Origin: Marasmius tenuissimus
Taxonomy: Eukaryota; Basidiomycota; Agaricomycetes; Agaricales; Marasmiaceae
Assembly: GCA_029532415.1 (NCBI GenBank)
Contig: JAQOTA010000053.1
Location: forward strand, 930,001 to 994,000
DNA length: 64,000 bases
Direction of reading: 5' to 3'
Every line of letters starts with the position of its first letter. Positions within the stretch are counted from its first letter, which is position 1. Shown here piece by piece: positions 1 through 11,275 of the stretch. Under the pieces are notes generated by a model. The model was not told where the DNA came from and ran no database searches. It saw only the letters and a list, made by a program, of their open reading frames with translations. Position numbers and translations under genes: made by a program.

Positions 1-126
1 GCATACAGTAAAGATGCTCTCATGGTCTCTTGAATGAACTTTTGGCCTGGTGGAAAGCAAGCGAGGATGTGGGATGGATGGTATTGACAGAACGGAAAGA
101 AGGGTGGAAGAAAAGTCGTTCAGAAG

Positions 127-606
127 ATGGTATTTCCTCGCGACTACCTGGATTTTCTGAATCAGCTGAAAGAGATGAAGTCAGCTCTCATGGAGCAGGG
201 GGTATGGAGGACAGGACTCAGAATGAGATGTAACCCAAAGTGCTCCCCAGGGTCAGAGGGCTGCTGTGCATATTGTGTCATTGAGCACCAACCCAATTTT
301 GTGGAACAAAAGTTACTTGTCCAAGAAACCATTGAAGCACCTGGTCATCTCTGCATCTTTCCTCCAAAATTCCACTGCGAACTCAAATTTATTGAGTATT
401 TCTGGGGGGCAGTCAAGCGGTATCTTTGGGAGAACTGCAATTACACTTTTGACACCTTGAAGGAGAACATGCCCAAAGCTCTTGCCTCGATTGACATGGA
501 GCTCATTTGCAAATGGGGACACAGGACATACCAGTGGATTGATGCTTACCGTGAGGGTCTTAGCGCCAGGGATGCACAGCTGAAGGTCAAACAGTTTAGT
601 TCTTAG
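127..606 (+). pseudogene. DDE transposase, C-terminal fragment
   Basis: An open frame of 159 residues reads as the C-terminal part of a DDE-superfamily transposase of the kind scattered through mushroom genomes. The diagnostic block is HCELKFIEYFWGAVKRYL (about residues 83-100), where the E of FIEYFWG matches the catalytic Glu in the Tc1/IS630-type block 'LNPIEnlWg'. It is preceded by a Cys-rich stretch (CNPKCSPGSEGCCAYC) and followed by the usual tail about DYTFDTLKENMPKAL. The N-terminal half with the first two catalytic Asp residues is not visible between base 1 and the ATG, so this is a truncated copy unless it continues to the left of the window. Family assignment is from memory of the motif; I am fairly sure it is a transposase and less sure of the superfamily. 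Confidence 0.75.
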
Positions 607-1470
607 AGGTATGTCTCTCATTGGCAAGTTGGGGAGGTGACTGGACAGTCTGTCAATGCTCAGAGGGTGGGCGCTTAGGGGTGCCTAATTAAGTGCCATA
701 TCCCCGTGCCAAATCCTCCAACCACCAGATATATATCTCAACCAATTTTGACATTGACAACTATCTGTCTTAGGGTTTTGAAGAGCACATGTTTAGCTAT
801 ATTTCTGCTAGATAGCTAGTCATTATAGTCTGAATTGCAGGTGCTATTTTTTTTTGTACGAAAGTAGCGGTGTTTAGGCTGTTTGCACCATATGTAAAGG
901 GAGACAGGCATATAAAGAGTGTGTGCTGGTACCCTTCTCCTGTGACTCAACACTCCCCCTCTCTCTCAATCTCCTGTTTCCTGCCTCCACTATCTGTACA
1001 CTGGGTCAGCCATCAAGACCAAGCCAATGCGTCATTGGGAGGTTAATTTATTGTGGCTTCTACTTCTTCATCTAGACCTTCCAATTGTAGCCTCCAGAGT
1101 TTGCCATCTGGTGATAGCAGATTCTTTTATGCAAAACTAGCAACTCCCCTGCCAGCCTGCCCAGTACCTCAGAATTGATAGTCTCCTACCACCCATTTTT
1201 TTTTTATCCCTGCCATTGAGTATTGTGGGTATAGCCAATCATCACAAGTTCTGATTATTCCAAACTTGTGATTGAAGCACCATACAATGCCGCCATCTGT
1301 TGTAGGGTCTAGGAACTTTGGGGATGAGTGGGAATCTTCACATGACTTTGTGGTTCAGCAGCAGTTGAAGGTGGAGGTGAAGCTCGAGAGGGGATGAACA
1401 GCACATTGAGGCCTTCCTTCAGATTGTCACTCATAGTATATGAAGGCCTTTGAGAATTGGGGTTATCCAT
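607..1470. other. Non-coding stretch after the transposase fragment
   Basis: No supported gene. AT-rich, with short T runs near 848 and 1200. Probably remains of the transposon and other dead repeats; no terminal repeats could be paired. Confidence 0.5.
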
Positions 1471-2109
1471 ACAATTATTATTCAGAGGATATGGAGCTAT
1501 TCCACTTGTTGGGTAGTCAGTTGACTTGGGAGTGCTTCTGGAGAGACATTAGAATGGAATAGAACTTGATTTGCACAAACCTAGAAAAATCCATTGGACT
1601 TTTGCTTGACCTTGACTTTACATTGTTTGTCTGTAAAGCCGACTTAACTGGCTGGGCTATTGTTGAACTTCTGAAGCCAATTGGGCTGAGGAAATTGTTC
1701 ACCGTTGACAGTTGGTCTTCAGTTATTGACAGACTTGATTGGAGTCTTATTGCCATTGTTTGATTGATTGCCTTGTTGCCCTCACTGTTCGAGTGGTTCT
1801 GAAGCTAGTTGAAGCCTAAGAACACACTTCCAAAGCACTAAACAAACTTCACATTCCCCGACACAACCTATAAACCTCTCTTCCAAACCCCACTTTTGAC
1901 CTCCAAACTGGTTTCAGAGGCAAAGCTACTTTAGTTGGATAGTTTCTTGAGTCAGATTTCCTTCAGCCTACTATTACAGTCTGGCTAAGAGCAGAACCTA
2001 TGATCAACACCGATCCCCAATTCCTGCACCCTTCAGCTACACTCTTGTGTGTTGGGAGGATTTGACCTACAAGTTAGAATTTATTATACACTGTGAGTGG
2101 CACTTTACC
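1471..2109 (+). repeat. Truncated repeat copy A (matches 5271-5913)
   Basis: About 640 bp that aligns almost base for base with 5271-5913 in the same orientation, for example the block starting tgttgggtagtcagttgact at 1507 and 5310. Copy A ends at ggcactttacc, the counterpart of the ggcgctttaca end of the 2.7 kb element at 3210-5913. To the left of about 1471 the similarity stops, so copy A is one end of the same element cut off from the rest. Confidence 0.8.
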
Positions 2110-2915
2110 CCAGGGGTGTTTGAGGAGGAGTGGGAGGTTGAGTATGTTGAGTGTCTAGAGTCTAGACCTCGAGGAGGAGGAAGAGTTGGGGATGGAGTAC
2201 AGTTTGCAAGTCATACTGTGAAAAGAACTGTAGATTGAGGTAATTAAAGGAGTAGTAAGCGTTGAGGGCTTGAGTTATGAATTGTCAATCCAAGTTTTGC
2301 ATTGAATACTGGTTCACACTTAGGCTGATTGTAACACCTTGGGGATTTATGATCTGATTCATGCTTGAGGACATATGTACTATCCCAGTACTCAGGCAAT
2401 CCCCCGGGGATATTTGACTTGTACTCAAAGGGGTCTTGGCATGTTGACAATGTGAAAACTTTATCCAGAGGAGCATCAGGACAGCAGGCGACCTTCATTT
2501 GATTCACAAAGTACCAAAGCCCCAGCAGGAATGTGAGTGGATATGGAAGGTTGTTGTTGAGAAGAAAAAGTTACAAATGCACAGGATTTTAGAAATTGAA
2601 TTACATCATCACAATCTTGGACCCACAAGGACCAATCCAGACCAAAGCCACTCAATACATCAGGCTCAGGCCCAGCTCACTCCTATCTAGACGTGGATGG
2701 TCGTATGCAAGGACAATAGAGAGTGTGTTCCAGATCGTTTTGAATGACAGAATCTCCCTGCTTCAGCCCACACCCAGTCAACTGTAAGGAAGTGAATGTG
2801 TCTGTTTGCGATTCTGCACACTCCAATTTATTCTGATTGAAACATACGCAAAGACCAGTACCAGGTAAGTAGTACACAACTATCTCTTCAAGCAGCAATT
2901 CCCCTCTCCTTGCAA
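2110..2915. other. Spacer without recognisable gene
   Basis: Short chance frames only. It lies between the truncated repeat copy and the 3' exon of the broken secreted-protein gene. Confidence 0.5.
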
Positions 2916-3209
2916 TCAATCACAAGTAACAGACTCAACTTCCCACTTGGGAATGCTAAATCCTTGCAATGACCTTCCAGGCCAGGCAGTAACAAATGCT
3001 TTGAGCTTGTCTGCAGTAAAAGCACTCATAGCAATTGAGCCTGTAGCAGTGAAAGTGCCATCTCTGTTGTCTACTCCAGCAAAAACAGAGCCCTGAGCAT
3101 TTACAGAGAAACATTTGACGTTCAACGATGAATGAGTATCGGTTGACTCGCCCCAAATGTGTCGTGGCTGGGACTCTCAATGGCGATTGTATGACTGATC
3201 GCCAACCGG

Positions 3210-5913
3210 TGTAGCGCCTGCTATTAAAAAGCAGCTTCGGAGCCTTGTTTTGTGCAATTTTAGCATGAAACAGATAAGAAATGACTAGGTAATATGAGTA
3301 CTAGAGCGAGTCCCAAGCGGCTAGTAAAAGGCTCAGTTCCTAGTATAAGGAGAGAATAGCGTCTCGGAGGCGTCTCTCCTTATCTCTGAAAACTGTAGGA
3401 GTCGTATAACTGAAGAAAGTATCACTTCGGAGGCACGACTAGGACCTGTAGTCATAACAAGGGAATATCTCCAGTGGCTCAGAGGCATCGTACTAAGGAT
3501 TAGAATAACAGAATCAGACTTGACGAAGACCCGTACTAGTAGGGATAGACAGAGGAGGTCACCACGGAAGCATGGATGGTCGGAAAGCGGTACTAAGTCG
3601 AGCCTCAGAAGCTTGGTATAAGGCCAAGACCTTGCTTTGGAGGCATGATGGATTCAAGTATACTAGGTATACTACAGGTTGCACTAGTCATCCATATTGG
3701 CTAGAGCTACCTCATCCCAACCGAAGTAATTATCTATGTCGGAATCTTCAGGATAATAAGAATCAATGAAGGTTTCATGATCTAGATAATCGGTATAGAA
3801 TGGATCGTATAAAATAGGATTATAGAAAGAAAAGGATCTAGAGAGCCAACAACCCATGACAGGGGAGTACTTGAAGAACAAGAGCTTGGTATAGTCAAGC
3901 TTCGGAGGTGCTGGGCACTCAGCACAACTGACAACAGCGTCAATCCAAGCATTGACGGCTCCAGGAGTACGAGCGGTTTTGAAGTCGAGGAAACCAACCC
4001 GAGCAATGGACTTGGCGACCATGTCGATGACAGACCTGGCGTCGTGAGGAATGAAGTGGTCAAAGGTGTCCTCACAGAGATAGATTTCGTCCTGGGTCAT
4101 GTCGTAATGAATCACGTAGCCCCAGTAGATGGATCTGTGGCGACTGAGGAAGAACTGCTGGAAGATGATTCCGAGGATAGCCTCTCGTTCTGCGTCGAGT
4201 GGAATGGGTAGGATGATGCGGCGCTCCTTGATCTTATCAGAGTAATCTTCTGGATACCACCAGAGCTTATACAACTCTGGAGAGGAAGTCAGAAGGCCGC
4301 CTCAGAATCTAGAAAATCAAAAGACTTACTACAGAGCAAGTTGCGGAAGTGATCTTCAATATTATGCAAGCATGCCATAGTGCGCTCGGGGGGAAAGTAA
4401 GCAAGGAATTGGGACGACCTAGTATTTGCTTATACTGACCTCTGGACTTGCCGCTGAAGTGGAAATTTTACTTCAGAAACTAGGAAATTAGCACTTCGGA
4501 AGCGTGGATCTGAACCAGGCACTGGGCGCTAAACAATGATCGAGCAGTGATCGGAGGTCTTGCACCTTCGACATACCTCCCTCGTACTTGTACAGGGAGA
4601 TATTGACTGTACTGAGGACATAGTTGGTGCTGGTAGCAAAACGCAGCGCTCAACTGCACTGGAAGGCAAGGGACTAAGAAAGAAAGGAATGGTGTACCAA
4701 AGAATTGAGTAGGAGTTCTGGCTGAACCATTGAACTATTACCCGGTATCCAAGGTACCAAGATTGGATATAGTGGGGCAGCCATATGGATGGCAGGACGT
4801 CAGAATTATCCGAGCTACGGAAAGGACATTGACCTGGCTGTGGATGGCTGGGTAACTCAATGAATATAGGCAGCTAGTAGCACTTTGGAGGCAGTACTTT
4901 GCTTCAGACGAAGGGAGTATATGCTTCAGAGGCAGACAGAACAGGATGACCTATGACAATTGAAGAGTCTGGAACCGGAGAATCAATGCTGCGGAGGCAG
5001 ATAGGCAGAACAGAACCATCGATAGGAGAGACCCGGAAGAAAAGAATGTTAGAGAATGTTCGAGGCTGATGATACTTCCAAAGCAAATTATTGGTTTTGA
5101 CTTTGGGGTTCAAAAGCGTAGATTAAACACAAAACTCTCCCAGTATATTCCAAAGTAGGTAGTTTATGCCTCTGAGGCATGGTTTATTTGATATTTGTAC
5201 AATTCGGTAGAATTAGAGCCTCCTAGAGTATATAAGCAGTGGGGTTTTCATCAAGAATCCCCAAGCAATCTGTACGATTAGTATTCAGAGGATACAAAGC
5301 TATTCCACTTGTTGGGTAGTCAGTTGACTTGGGAGTGCTTCTGGAGAGACATTAGAACAGAATAGAACTTTGTTTGCACAAACCTAGAAAATCCATTGAA
5401 CACTTGCTTGACCTTGACTGTACATTGTTTGTCTGCGACGCTGACTTGACTGGCTGAGCTATTGTTGAACTTCCGAAGCTAATTGGGCTGAGGAAATTGT
5501 TCGCCGTTGACAGTTGGTCTTCGGTTATTGACAGACTTGATTGGAGTCTTATTGCCATTGTTTGATTTGATTGTCTTGTTGCCCCTCGCTGTTCGAGTGG
5601 TTCTGAAGCTAGTTGAAGCCTAAGAATGCACTTCCAAAGCACCAAACAAACTCTACACTCCCCGAATCAACCTATAAACCTCTCTTCCAAACCCCACTTT
5701 TGACCTCCGAACTGGTTTCAGAGGCGAAGCTACCTTAGTTGGATAGTTTCTTGAGTCAGATTTCCTTCAGCCTACTATTGCAGTCTGGCTAAGAGCGGAA
5801 CCTACGATCAACGCCAATCCCTGATTCCCGCACCCTTCAGCTACACTCTTGAGTGTTGGGAGGATTTGACCTACGAGTTAGATTTTATTATACACCGTGG
5901 GTGGCGCTTTACA
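3210..5913 (-). mobile_element. 2.7 kb TG..CA insertion element with inverted GCGCC termini
   Basis: On the + strand the segment starts TGTAGCGCC (3210) and ends GGCGCTTTACA (5913), giving TG..CA ends with imperfect short inverted repeats. It is flanked on both sides by CCGG (3206-3209 and 5914-5917), a plausible 4 bp target duplication, and it interrupts an SSP gene. It contains a 196-codon minus-strand frame (3684-4274) and many copies of the motif cttcggaggc / cttcagaggc. TG..CA ends with a 4-5 bp duplication suit a long solo LTR or a non-autonomous LTR element; no second flanking LTR is seen, so a TIR DNA element is the alternative. A 640 bp piece of the same family lies at 1471-2109. Confidence 0.6.
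3684..4274 (-). CDS. Uncharacterised protein carried by the 2.7 kb element
   Basis: An open frame of about 196 codons on the minus strand inside the 3210-5913 element. It is rich in Asp, Tyr and Phe and ends in an acidic tail (SYYPEDSDIDNYFGWDEV). No retrotransposon motif (zinc knuckle, protease DSG, integrase HHCC, reverse transcriptase YxDD) is visible. The frame has no ATG at its upstream edge (it begins at a TTG codon) and a CCAG precedes it, so it may be the second exon of a spliced gene. It could be a captured host fragment or an element-specific gene; I do not recognise it. Confidence 0.4.
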   Translation of the reverse strand: MYKLWWYPEDYSDKIKERRIILPIPLDAEREAILGIIFQQFFLSRHRSIYWGYVIHYDMTQDEIYLCEDTFDHFIPHDARSVIDMVAKSIARVGFLDFKTARTPGAVNAWIDAVVSCAECPAPPKLDYTKLLFFKYSPVMGCWLSRSFSFYNPILYDPFYTDYLDHETFIDSYYPEDSDIDNYFGWDEVALANMDD

Positions 5914-6012
5914 CCGGAGTGGATGGGGTCAAGACGTAGGAACAGTTGGCTTCCCCCCCGCCTGGCGGCGAGTGTTGGGCACAGCAAGTGCCACAGCAGC
6001 AAATGCAACCAT

Positions 6013-6675
6013 GATGAAAGCTTTATAGGCAACCGTGTTTTGATTGAGAAAGAACAGGAGATTGAGCAAAGCGGTGTTGTAGGACTTTTATAGCCTTGTT
6101 TGGCAGACAAACAGCCAAGCTTCTCCATGTGAAAGGACGATGTCCACTGTCAATAGCAATTTGCATCAGACCTTACTGTCATGATATTGATCAATGCACA
6201 GTAGTCCTGGGTATCAAACCTTCAGTCGCTCTTCAAGCTGCAGAAAGTGTCTATTTCTGCTTCAGAACAAATATACTTCTCACAAGATGTAAAGATCATC
6301 TCTGGGATCACTGGGGCTATGAGAATGTTCAATACAAGTTCGCAGCAAACACTTCATCTGCAATCTGCCTGGAATCAAAATTACATTGAGGATTGAGCAC
6401 TTCCACATTTCCACTAGAATAGATGTGTTTCAGCCTGAAGTGAGAGTCTGGCATACATGCAGGAAACAATGCTCACTACTTCCCAAGCTTCAGCTTCCTT
6501 CCCAGTGCCCACCCTCCTCATCGTATAGATTCAAGAAACCAGGTCAGCACAGTTCCTGGCCTCAGGAGATTCGTTCCTCGAGAGGATTGGTAACACCAAG
6601 CCACATAGACATTTCAGACAACAGCCATGAGGCTTTGCCATCACGGTCGTCTGCTGACATTGCTTCCCGATAACT
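6013..6675. other. Spacer upstream of SSP copy 1
   Basis: Holds the presumed promoter side of the broken secreted-protein gene and the far 3' edge of the displaced BTB gene half. No further gene supported. Confidence 0.45.
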
Positions 6676-6972
6676 TTAGAGTAGACAGTACAGTGTAACC
6701 TTTGCAGCTTTGCAGATCAATCTCTCATGAGCCCCAGAGCTGTGCTTCTCACTGAATTGAAATGAATCTGGACAACTGGGATCATTGTCGTGATACACAG
6801 GGTCTCGGTACGGCCCACATGGAGCTGTATTAGACGAAGGAGATATGTGGCCCCCCATTTGCTTGCAGAGGTTGTCATTGAAGTTAGAGAGGTCTAGTAC
6901 GAGAGTGTGGCAGGAGGCTGCCACGGCGAGCGAAACAATACCGTGTTGCGCTGCTGCTGCATAAATCTCCAA
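6676..6972 (-). pseudogene. BTB-like gene, displaced 3' half
   Basis: Read on the minus strand from 6972 this gives EIYAAAAQHGIVSLAVAAS then CHTLVLDLSNFNDNL, matching LEVYATAAHHNIASLAVTVS and SHTLVLDLSELDDSL in the intact BTB gene at 60967-62123. After the conserved Met-Gly the frame shifts: the DNA still aligns (catatctccttcgtctaa against atatatcttcttcgtctat) but the translation diverges. The matching 5' half lies at 9492-10077 on the opposite strand, so the gene was cut at the codons for His-Pro-Leu and this part was inverted or transposed relative to it. It is a relic with no expected product. Confidence 0.8.
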
Positions 6973-8392
6973 GGGGGTAGTTACAAATAGCTCGTTCTAT
7001 TGAAAGTAGAAAAATCACAGTACCGGGGTAATTGTGTCATAATCCTTGTGCAGACTTCACTGAGTTCTTTGAATCCACGCCTGCCCGTGATATGGTGATG
7101 TCACCTGCTGATATGGAGATTATCTCAGATAAGACAGCAGATATAGATATCAGTCGCGTCGCACTGCGATAATCATATTCAGAGTGTATCACTGTGCACT
7201 GATCTATCATTTACCAGATCTTGCAAGTTTCAAGAGCCGAGTGAGCACTCAAGGTCTGAACAGTTAGACATACACACAAAATGCATGGGCAATAAGTTAT
7301 CAATGTTGCAGATTACAGTGCGCTAGCCAGAGAACCTCCCATCTCAAAGCTACTGACACACCTAACACACTGAGTAACAATAGGTCGTAAGTATTTGGTT
7401 GAACCATCATTAACTACACTTACTATAGGGCAATCGGCTACTCTGTAACTGGGTTAATCCTCGGGGTCTTGTTAGGGTGCTGTGCCATCACTTCATTCTA
7501 AGAACAGTGTCTACTTTTCACTATGCTCACAACTGTAGTACTATCAGCTGGTTTTCATTGCCACAGCCAAACCTAAAAAGTGTGTTTACCCATCTGTGCC
7601 TTGTCATATGAGAGTCCGATGAGCGTGTAGCTTGCAGTGAGTGTTTGGCAATCCTGATTGACACCCTGAAGTGATTGGAACAGTACATACATGGTACAAC
7701 AGAGTCAAAGACTTCAGTGAGCACATCAGCAGCACGGTAGTACACCACAGCTCATTCACATACATATTTTCACACAAGTCTAGTTGACAGAATGAATAAA
7801 TCAAAGCTAATACTAGTATTACTAGGTTATGTGTAGTACAAGGACATCAAATATTCATCCACAAAACACCAGAATGGAAAGAAAGTACATCATCATACTT
7901 ACCTACCTCCTTTTGTCTCAGAGATCCCTGGCCCCTCTCATGACATCCTGCGGCATTCTTCAATCCTTACTGTACTACCTTCCGCTTGAAGCATTGCCCA
8001 GGTAATTGCTGTACCTCCAGGAGGCCAAATGCCAAATGGTTATTGCAAGCCCCTGTAGGTGTACAGATATGCATTACCACTCAAATTCTGCTGCTGGGGC
8101 GATACTCAAAGGTGGTCACTCGCCGTGACAGGCTTCTTGAGGCTATGTTTGGAGGCACATCGTGACATGACTGATTCACTGAAGTTCATACCGGCAGATT
8201 CAATACATTATCATATCTGCATCTGTAGTCTTATCTGAAAGATAATCTCCATACTGGCAGGTGACATCACCATATCACAGGCAGGTGTGGATTCAAAGAA
8301 CTCAGTGAAGTCCGTGCAAGAATTATTACACAATTATCCCAGTACTGTGATTTTTCTACTTTCCATAGAATGAGCTATCCGTAACTACCCCC
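6973..8392. mobile_element. Inverted-repeat element inside the broken BTB gene
   Basis: The two ends are inverted copies of each other over roughly 150-180 bp: the left end reads tagttacaaatagctcgttc and the reverse complement of the right end reads tagttacggatagctcattc. The match continues through aaagtagaaaaatcacagta and on through the shared block tgatatggtgatgtcacctg. The 1 kb between has no recognisable transposase, so it looks like a non-autonomous TIR element (MITE-like). The outer flanks are G5 on the left and C6 on the right. It sits exactly where the BTB gene is broken. Confidence 0.7.
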
Positions 8393-8436
8393 CTGTACGG
8401 AAGTCTTTTTCCTCTGCTATGTGGGACTATTAGGTG
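8393..8436 (+). repeat. 44 bp direct repeat, copy 1
   Basis: The block starting tgtacggaagtctttttcct and ending tgggactattaggtga occurs here and at 10078-10120 with one difference, in the same orientation. In both places it directly follows a run of C and marks a breakpoint of the BTB rearrangement. Confidence 0.8.
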
Positions 8437-9491
8437 AAAACCCTTCTACTTCCTTACTTCAGTAGTGGGAATATAGGTTCCCATGACTGCGTGAACCATC
8501 CATTGCCATGGCCCAAGATTGAAAATCGAAAAAGGAATGATGCTATGGATGACTCAGCTTTCCATCATACTGTCTGTAAGCTGAACTCAACGTTGATGTT
8601 GAGTCAGAGTGACTCAGTCACTTTCCTCTCATCCATGACCAGTCTACTTACAAACGCTGCTCAAGTAGATGTGCCCGCAGCTCATTCCAGCGATCAGAGC
8701 CTCAATTCACAATTCTCGGTGCCCATTTTTAGCTCGCCTGCTATTTCAACTTGACGCTTAAAAGGTTGGCTGAACAATCAGACAATTAGCAGGGTCATGG
8801 GTGAGGGCTGATGAAGTTCTACATTTCAGACAGCTCACAACAGAGGAAGAGAGGAGACACACAATGTCAAACTCTAATGGTACATGGAAGCTTTGCAGTA
8901 CATGAGGTGGCTATCTTGATAAACCCAAGCCGTTGACTTTGTAGTTGCTTTCTTTTGGGCCACCGCAAGAAAACTGGAATAGACACTCACACGTTTGAAT
9001 CATTAAGTGTTCAGGATGGAAATCAGGCGGAAGATCAATAGGTTCAGAGAGGTTCATGGTGACTTCCAATATACTTGTGCCATGGTATCCTTGTCACTGA
9101 AGAAAACACGGATCTAAAGATTTTAGCCCTTCCTGTCGCGCACTTCGATGTCTGAGAATAAATCATACCATTTTGTTAGCTTATATCAGCAATGATATAG
9201 AGGTGCGTAATGAGTATATAATGTACTTGTCTGGAGTTTTCATAGTTCTACTCAGTGTGTTTGTGTAACCGCTGACCTTTCCTGTGATGCAGAATCTCCC
9301 TACTATTCCGTTCTCTGAAGTTCAGGACGATAATCTCCCTCCAAACCACTGCCACTGATATGGGCCCGTATAAGAGTGAGGGATCAGCACAGAAACTCTG
9401 CGAGCTCCTGCTCTCTCCACCTTTGGACTGTGCCCTTTCCAATACTGATTCTACTCTGTTCCCCCACAAGATTACCCGCATAGAATATCTC
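8437..9491. other. Duplicated region upstream of the BTB relic
   Basis: From about 8590 this aligns collinearly with 60090-60960, for example ctttcctctcatccatgacc against ctttcctctcaaccatgacc, and tggaagctttgcagtacatg against tggaagctttgcagtgcatg. It is the promoter side of the duplicated BTB gene. No separate gene is supported. Confidence 0.65.
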
Positions 9492-10077
9492 ATGTTCAAC
9501 AACGAGGACCCTCAGAGGTTTGATCAAGGGTGGAACATGCCGAATGGTGTATGACCTTCATACTCATAGATCAGTCTCATTGCTGAACCATGTTTGTTTA
9601 CAGGACCATGGACCTCCCAATGAAATGTCATTCTTGTATCAGGACTACGCATCCCCACCCCCGACCAAAGGTGAGTGCCAGCTGAAAACCTCTCCCACCT
9701 TCGGTCCAGTGGATGCAGGTGGCACTTGCACTCCAACAAATCTAGTGTTGGTTTCCAGCGACCTGGTCCTCTTTCACGTCAATGAAGCTACTCTTATCAA
9801 CAAGTCCAACAATAATTTCAAGGATCTCCTTCCACTACTGTCAGAGAACTCCTCAAGGATTCTCTCCTTGGCAGACATCCCATCCACTGGATTGGAAATT
9901 GTGCTTCAGGAAACTTATGATGTCAAGGGTAACGTTTTGCCTTCGACAATGGAGATCAAGACCCTCATCTGAGCCATGGATCAGCTAATCACCTATGGTT
10001 TTCTGCCATTGACCAGCATTGTCCCAAGCTGCCACCTTTACCAATACTTACTCTCCTGTGCCACCATCCATCCCCTG
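9492..10077 (+). pseudogene. BTB-like gene, 5' half with premature TGA
   Basis: ATG at 9492; the first exon ends near GWNMPNG with a GTATGAC donor, an intron runs to tttgtttacag, and exon 2 contains NLVLVSSDLVLFHVNEATL, IPSTGLEIVL and GNVLPSTMEIKTLI, all close to the intact gene at 60967-62123. A TGA at 9970-9972 stands where the intact copy has CGA (CTCATCTGAGCC against CTCATCCGAGCC). The frame then continues recognisably (SCATIHPL) to 10077, where the 44 bp repeat begins and similarity stops. The rest of the gene is at 6676-6972 on the other strand. BTB-like proteins of this type in mushrooms form large families of unknown substrate specificity. Confidence 0.8.
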
Positions 10078-10120
10078 TACGGAAGTCTTTTTCCTCTACT
10101 ATGTGGGACTATTAGGTGAG
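10078..10120 (+). repeat. 44 bp direct repeat, copy 2
   Basis: Second copy of the block described at 8393-8436, joined to the codons His-Pro-Leu of the BTB 5' half. Confidence 0.8.
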
Positions 10121-11175
10121 GGTTTTTACCATGGGTGTCGAAAACTCTGATTCTGCAAAACTGCGCCAAGCCCAAACTCGATTTAGGCGCCCAACACGTG
10201 GTAACCTGATGGCCGCACGGCTTGATTTCGGGCGCTTACACCCTTTCTTAGTTCTTCGTCCAGTTCGACCTCTAGTTCATAGCTGGATGTCTAGTTCGCG
10301 CCCTAGTCCAACTCTTCAACAACGAACCAAGTGTCTCCGAGATCAAAAGACAATTGAGAAAAATTGCCTTGGCCACGCTAGCCGATGCACGGCCATCAAC
10401 TCGAATGAATTGCGACCATGCAATTCCAGCGAATTTTCTTTTCCTTGCCCTGTCCCTTTGGTCACGTGATGCCCGTCGGGTCCCACTCAGTCGAGGCTTG
10501 AGAGTTGGCCAGACATGTCATTCATTGAACTGCCGTTGCTTGTTTCTCTGCACGACTCATTTGCACCTGTCTAATCAAAGCTCCTGACCACGACTCGGTC
10601 TCATGTACTTCAATGATAATTGATAAGGGAATAAATTTTGGCTTTGCTTTTTGGGTGTATCCGATGTGTGAGAGTACGCCACTTTGGGGGTACAAAGAAT
10701 TGCACGGAAGACCACCTCGTTGGAGTAGTGAGCGTGGTCTGCAAGGAGCTGACCGCAGGCTGAGCGCTGAGCAGCGAGTAGGCCTATACATATCAAATGA
10801 CTCGGAATCATTAGTTTTCTTTTTCTTTTTGTTAACCGACTGAGAGTATTACAGGTTTTTATAGCCCTCACGTCTCCGTCTCATACCAAATTATCACATG
10901 CCATAACTTCATGCCTGCCATCACAGTTGTTGAATATTGAACAGTCAGGATCCCCGGCAGCAGGCTCTCAAGTATCCATTGTAACACATCCATTTAACGT
11001 TTTACTGGCTGCATTGAAACTCACCGGAGTCATTCAAGCTATACAGCAGACGGGATTCAAAAGCATGGGATCAGCTTTTTAATACAGGGGGGAAGGGATT
11101 TTGGAGCAATACTTTGCTGAAGGTCTTCAGTAGCGGGCCCTGCCATGGGAGTCGGTGCCTAGTAAATATATATGG
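10121..11175. other. Non-coding stretch
   Basis: Only short overlapping chance frames. Possibly the interior of whatever element carries the 44 bp repeat. Nothing recognised. Confidence 0.45.
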
Positions 11176-11275
11176 GAACAGGCATGGCTGCGATTGGCGC
11201 CGTGCTTCACCCGTCCTACAAGCCAGAAAAGAGGCCAATTTTGAGCCATGGCTGAAATTTTATGGTCAGCTCTCG
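11176..11275 (+). repeat. Partial copy of the 44952-45221 MITE family
   Basis: gattggcgccgtgcttcacc through ctgaaattttatggtcag aligns with gattggcgctacactgcacc through ccgaaattctatggccag at 45036-45112, same orientation. Only the internal part is preserved here; the terminal inverted repeats are not obvious. Confidence 0.6.

Larger units (their letters stand above)
2916..6012 (-). pseudogene. Small secreted protein, SSP family copy 1, split by insertion
   Basis: On the minus strand an ATG at 6012 opens a signal-peptide-like stretch (MVAFAAVALAVPNTRRQ) leading to NCSYVLT, matching the N-terminal region of the intact paralogue at 59178-59693 (ASCSYVFT). The last exon lies at 2916-3085 (GTFTATGSIAMSAFTADKLK, then AWPGRSLQG and ESVTCD plus stop), again matching the paralogue (GSFTARGSIATTALTADQLK, AWPGRSL). 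Between the halves sits a 2704 bp element. The codons before NCSYVLT are also out of frame with the signal peptide across a run of seven G, so the copy was dead or dying independently of the insertion. Function of the family is unknown; a secreted role is inferred from the signal peptide. Confidence 0.75.

Noticed and set aside
1507..2090. LTR pair at 1507-2090 and 5310-5894 flanking a 3.2 kb retroelement
   Set aside because: The sequence between them includes a host SSP exon, and the similarity extends beyond these TG..CA borders, so they are two copies of one element's end rather than paired LTRs.
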